From NCBI GenBank assembly GCA_034506255.1, contig JAPDPX010000011.1, forward strand, positions 89,922-153,921: a stretch of DNA of 64,000 nucleotides, read 5' to 3'. Positions 61,628 to 64,000 of this stretch are shown here, piece after piece. The notes under the pieces were generated by a model. It did not search any database. It saw only the letters and a program-made list of their open reading frames with translations, and was not told where the DNA came from. This DNA comes from a candidate division KSB1 bacterium (GTDB lineage: Bacteria > Zhuqueibacterota > Zhuqueibacteria > Zhuqueibacterales > Zhuqueibacteraceae). Position numbers and translations under genes: made by a program. Numbering within the stretch: position 1 is the first letter of the stretch; every line of letters starts with the position of its first letter.

Positions 61628-62011
61628 ATGAGCTACTATTTCGCCAAGCAAACGCGCCTGGGTTTTGACGAGGCCATCGCGCGGGTGACCGAGGAACTCC
61701 AAAAGGAGGGCTTCGGCATCCTCACCGAAATCGACGTAAGGGAGACTTTGAAGAAAAAGCTCGATGTCGATTTCAGACGCTACAAAATTCTCGGCGCCTG
61801 CAATCCGCCCTTTGCATATCAGGCGCTGCAGGCGGAGGAACACATCGGCACCATGCTGCCGTGCAATGTCATCGTGCAGGAGAAGGGCGGCGGTGTCGAG
61901 GTGGCGGCGGTGGATCCGGTGGCTTCGATGGCGGCGGTGCGCAATGAACAGCTCGGCCGCATAGCAGAAGAAGTGCGCCGCAAGCTCGAGAAAATCATTC
62001 AAAATGTGTGA
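61628..62011 (+). CDS. DUF302 domain protein
   Basis: Encodes 127 residues from ATG 61628. The DUF302 signatures are clear: SYYFAKQTRLGFDEAIARVTEELQKEGFGILTEIDV (by landmarks), KILGACNPPFAYQALQAEEHIG and LLPCNV-type MLPCNVIVQEKGG. DUF302 proteins often sit next to sulfur or thiol redox genes and metal-efflux genes, but no reaction is established. The single Cys pair (GACNPP, LPCN) is conserved in the family. Confidence 0.93.
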   Translation: MSYYFAKQTRLGFDEAIARVTEELQKEGFGILTEIDVRETLKKKLDVDFRRYKILGACNPPFAYQALQAEEHIGTMLPCNVIVQEKGGGVEVAAVDPVASMAAVRNEQLGRIAEEVRRKLEKIIQNV

Positions 62012-62063
62012 ATCGTGACCGGGCCGGCATGCGGCTGCCCGGTCCTTTAATTTGGAGGCAGGC

Positions 62064-62489
62064 ATGGACAAGCAGACCTTGATCGCCCGCTTGAATGAGG
62101 ACCTGGCAGGAGAATTGGGTGCCATCATTCAATATCTTACCTATGCCGCCAAGGCGAGCGGGCCGTTCCGGCCGCAACTGTCGCAATTTTTCACCACGGA
62201 GATTGCCGACGAACAACTGCACGCCCAGTTTCTCGCCAACAAGATCGTGGCGCTCGGCGGCGAACCGACGACCACACCACGGCCGGTGCCGGCAGCGCAC
62301 AACAATCGCGAGATGCTGGAGGCGGTTTTGGCTGCCGAACGCCGTGCCACCAGGGATTACACCCAGCGCGCACGCGAAGCCGAAGAGTTCGGGGACAAGG
62401 GACTCGTGGTGCAGCTTGAAGACATGGTGCGGGATGAAAGCGGGCATTCCGAGGAAACCGAGCGCATCCTGCGCGACTGGCCGTTGTGA
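62064..62489 (+). CDS. Ferritin-like diiron protein
   Basis: Encodes 141 residues from ATG 62064 behind TTTGGAGGCAGG. It is a four-helix ferritin-like fold: LNEDLAGELGAIIQYLTYAA (first Glu), FTTEIADEQLHAQFLANKIV (ExxH), LAAERRATRDYTQRAREAEE (Glu) and LVVQLEDMVRDESGHSEETE (ExxH), giving the usual diiron ligands. Related to bacterioferritin-like and rubrerythrin-like proteins without a rubredoxin domain. Possible roles are iron storage or peroxide detoxification. It lies 52 bp after DUF302. Confidence 0.9.
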   Translation: MDKQTLIARLNEDLAGELGAIIQYLTYAAKASGPFRPQLSQFFTTEIADEQLHAQFLANKIVALGGEPTTTPRPVPAAHNNREMLEAVLAAERRATRDYTQRAREAEEFGDKGLVVQLEDMVRDESGHSEETERILRDWPL

Positions 62490-62614
62490 GCAGAGAGTGG
62501 TGTGGCCGGCAACCGCAAACCATCCGCTGCAAATTTGCGTGCCATCCGGACCGGGCACCGGATGGTGACCGCGGGCACGCTCTCCCTGCTGCGGATGGTT
62601 TTCCGCCGGTCGCC

Positions 62615-63247
62615 TCAACAACCCGCCCGGGCTTTTTTCTTCTGGGCGGGAGGCAGCGAGACTTTGGGCCGCGCGCCGGCGGTGGAATCACGCGGGGCCG
62701 GTGCCATGCCGCCGCCGCCGAAATAGCCGGCAGCGCCCTTGCGAAATTCGTATTTGAGAATCTCGGCATCAGCCACGGCCTCGCCCGGCGGTGCGGGGTT
62801 CAAGATGGCTTCCGTCCAATAATTCAATCCTCCCAGCAGGACGTAGGTGGTGATTCCCAGCTGTTTGAGCAAGACCCACGCCTGCGCGGCATGCGTCCCG
62901 CCGTTGGAATAAAGCACCACCGTTTTGTCACCTGACATCTGCTGCAGTGCCTCGGCTTCGAACAGTCGGAGGAAGGGAATATGCACCGCGCCGGGGATGT
63001 GATACTGCGCGTAGTCCTCCGCCGGGCGTATGTCCACCACCAGCAAATCCGGTTTTTTGTCGATCAGCCAGGCGGCGAGCTCTTCCGCGGTGAGATGATC
63101 CTGTTCATTGATGATTGCCTCAGCCAACTGCTGCGGCGAGACCGCAGTGGCGGTGCGCAAACCCGCAGGTGAGAGCGCCAGCAGACCGCCGAGAATGATC
63201 AATAAAGCGGCGCCGAAGCGGCGATCGAGAAGAGTGTGCCAGTTCAT
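62615..63247 (-). CDS. Rhodanese-like protein with Ser in place of catalytic Cys, membrane or exported
   Basis: Encodes 210 residues from ATG 63247. Residues 10-35 (GAALLIILGGLLALSPAGL) form a signal/anchor, so it faces the periplasm. The rhodanese domain (about 55-150) contains LLVVDIRPAEDYAQYHIPGA, TVVLYSNGGTHAAQAWVLLKQLG and VLLGGLNYW; the active-site loop begins with Ser where rhodaneses have the sulfur-carrying Cys. A Gly-rich C-terminus (AAGYFGGGGMAPAP) ends in KKKARAGC. The start overlaps the YeeE-like stop by 4 bp (ATGA), so it is translationally coupled to that transporter. Confidence 0.85.
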   Translation of the reverse strand: MNWHTLLDRRFGAALLIILGGLLALSPAGLRTATAVSPQQLAEAIINEQDHLTAEELAAWLIDKKPDLLVVDIRPAEDYAQYHIPGAVHIPFLRLFEAEALQQMSGDKTVVLYSNGGTHAAQAWVLLKQLGITTYVLLGGLNYWTEAILNPAPPGEAVADAEILKYEFRKGAAGYFGGGGMAPAPRDSTAGARPKVSLPPAQKKKARAGC

Positions 63248-63894
63248 ATGGTTTGCTCCAATTGCAAGGCGGCTGCGGGAAGCTCCGGGTGCTGGTTGCG
63301 GCTGGCGGTGGCGGCCGGTTTGGCTTGAAATTTTCTTTCGAGCCATTCCGCGCCATAGAACATGCCCAGCGCCATCAACACCACCAAGAACGCCACCACG
63401 CCGGGACGGAGATTGAGCCAGTCACTCAGCGTGACTTCGCCGAGGCTGCCGCTTTCCGCGAAACCCTGAAAGGCGGGATAGGCCAGGCCATAGACCAGCA
63501 TGCCGAACAGCGCGCCGGCGACGTAAAGCATGCCATCGAGCTTGCCGGTGGCACTGGCCACCAGCGAGGTGCCCGGGCAATAGCCGCCGATGACAAAGCC
63601 AATGCCCATGATGGCGCCGCCCATGATCTGCGGCCACAAGAAGGTGGGGTTGAGCGACACCTGCGTGAGATCGAGCACTTCCATCCAGTTGAGATACAGC
63701 AGACCCAGCATGGCCACCACAATGGCGGTGAACATGACTTTGAGCACGGTCATGTCGCGAAAATAGAATTGCATCGCCAGCTTGCGGCTGCTGCCAAAAC
63801 CGGCACGCTCCAGCGTGAAGCCGAAGAGAATGCCGAGCAGGAAGGCGATGACGAAACTCGTTTGCTCGCTGAACGTATCCCCTCGGTGAACCAC
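63244..63894 (-). CDS. YeeE/YedE-family (sulfur compound) transporter
   Basis: About 216 residues from GTG 63894, chosen because AGAGGAAA precedes it; the exact start is uncertain. Six to seven hydrophobic helices carry family motifs: IAFLLGILFGFTLERAGFGS, YFRDMTVLKVMFTAIVVAM and the duplicated pore motif GIGFVIGGYCPGTSLVASATG with its conserved Cys. YeeE/YedE proteins import thiosulfate and similar sulfur or selenium anions; substrate unknown here. Upstream bases to about 63950 resemble a degraded repeat (GCAAAGATACGCAGCGATTC). Confidence 0.87.
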   Translation of the reverse strand: MVHRGDTFSEQTSFVIAFLLGILFGFTLERAGFGSSRKLAMQFYFRDMTVLKVMFTAIVVAMLGLLYLNWMEVLDLTQVSLNPTFLWPQIMGGAIMGIGFVIGGYCPGTSLVASATGKLDGMLYVAGALFGMLVYGLAYPAFQGFAESGSLGEVTLSDWLNLRPGVVAFLVVLMALGMFYGAEWLERKFQAKPAATASRNQHPELPAAALQLEQTI

Positions 63895-64000
63895 ATCTTT
63901 CCTCTGGGTGAATCGCTGCGTATCTTTGCGCAAAATTCACCAGGAGGAGTCCCATGTGGTCTCGCAGACGGCGGGTGTGTCCCGCGGCGCGTCTTGCCCT

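Overview
The window comes from a GC-rich bacterium of the Fibrobacterota-Chlorobiota-Bacteroidota (FCB) group, probably a KSB1- or Calditrichota-like lineage. The main evidence is a type IX secretion (T9SS) sorting domain of the NYPNPFNPST type, which occurs intact on an M1 aminopeptidase and on a surface beta-propeller, on a chimeric broken gene, and as an isolated relic. Strong AGGAGG-type ribosome binding sites are common. No rRNA, tRNA, CRISPR array or autonomous transposase was seen.

Layout. 1-13.6 kb (all minus strand): a catabolic island holding a tandem amidohydrolase (cut by the window edge), a class III aminotransferase, a GH38 alpha-mannosidase, a sugar isomerase/epimerase-like TIM barrel, a Tat-exported class V aminotransferase-like protein, a Nei-type DNA glycosylase, a secreted probable alpha/alpha-toroid protein, a secreted Asp-box propeller and an (alpha/alpha)6 glycosidase. 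14.1-20 kb continues the theme: a PhyH-type dioxygenase divergent from a Gfo/Idh/MocA oxidoreductase, a badly frameshifted GH30-like pseudogene, and a sialate O-acetylesterase. Together these suggest removal and breakdown of complex, possibly mannose- or sialic-acid-containing glycans.

21-44 kb is mostly housekeeping: a TPR protein, a GMC oxidoreductase overlapping a TonB-like gene, citrate synthase, a single-domain response regulator, malate dehydrogenase, phosphotransbutyrylase plus butyrate kinase, a SagB-like nitroreductase, a YbhB-like protein, a STAS protein, a Cys/Met-metabolism PLP enzyme, a cytidylate-kinase-like protein, a frameshifted PflX-type radical SAM gene, an eRF1-like (baeRF) protein with a zinc ribbon, and a two-subunit class I fumarase. 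44-50 kb: T9SS aminopeptidase, a chimeric T9SS pseudogene, a CBS protein, a YbaK-type deacylase, an FmdB-type zinc ribbon and small membrane proteins.

50.8-56.3 kb is a vitamin B12 uptake locus: cobalamin riboswitch, intrinsic terminator, BtuB-like receptor, BtuF-like binding protein without a signal peptide, and a T9SS-sorted YVTN propeller that looks like a functional counterpart of the Bacteroides surface B12-binding protein BtuG. 57.9-61.1 kb is a decaying electron-transfer module (MvhD-like, NfnA-like, NfnB-like) with frameshifts, an in-frame amber codon and a T9SS relic between the genes. 61.1-64 kb contains a short membrane protein whose reading frame continues through a UGA followed by a good candidate bacterial SECIS hairpin (a possible selenoprotein), then DUF302, a ferritin-like protein, and a YeeE/YedE transporter coupled to a rhodanese-like protein lacking its catalytic Cys.

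Non-coding repeats are a second theme. A TIR-bounded, MITE-like family (ends ACCTGAATTTTGC) is present in five places, two of them nearly identical and inverted. Short CTCC-GGAG hairpin modules occur inside these copies and as a separate array at 57.5-57.7 kb. Several genes carry multiple frameshifts. Some fall in G or C homopolymers and could be assembly errors, but an in-frame TAG and a gene fusion indicate real decay at other loci.
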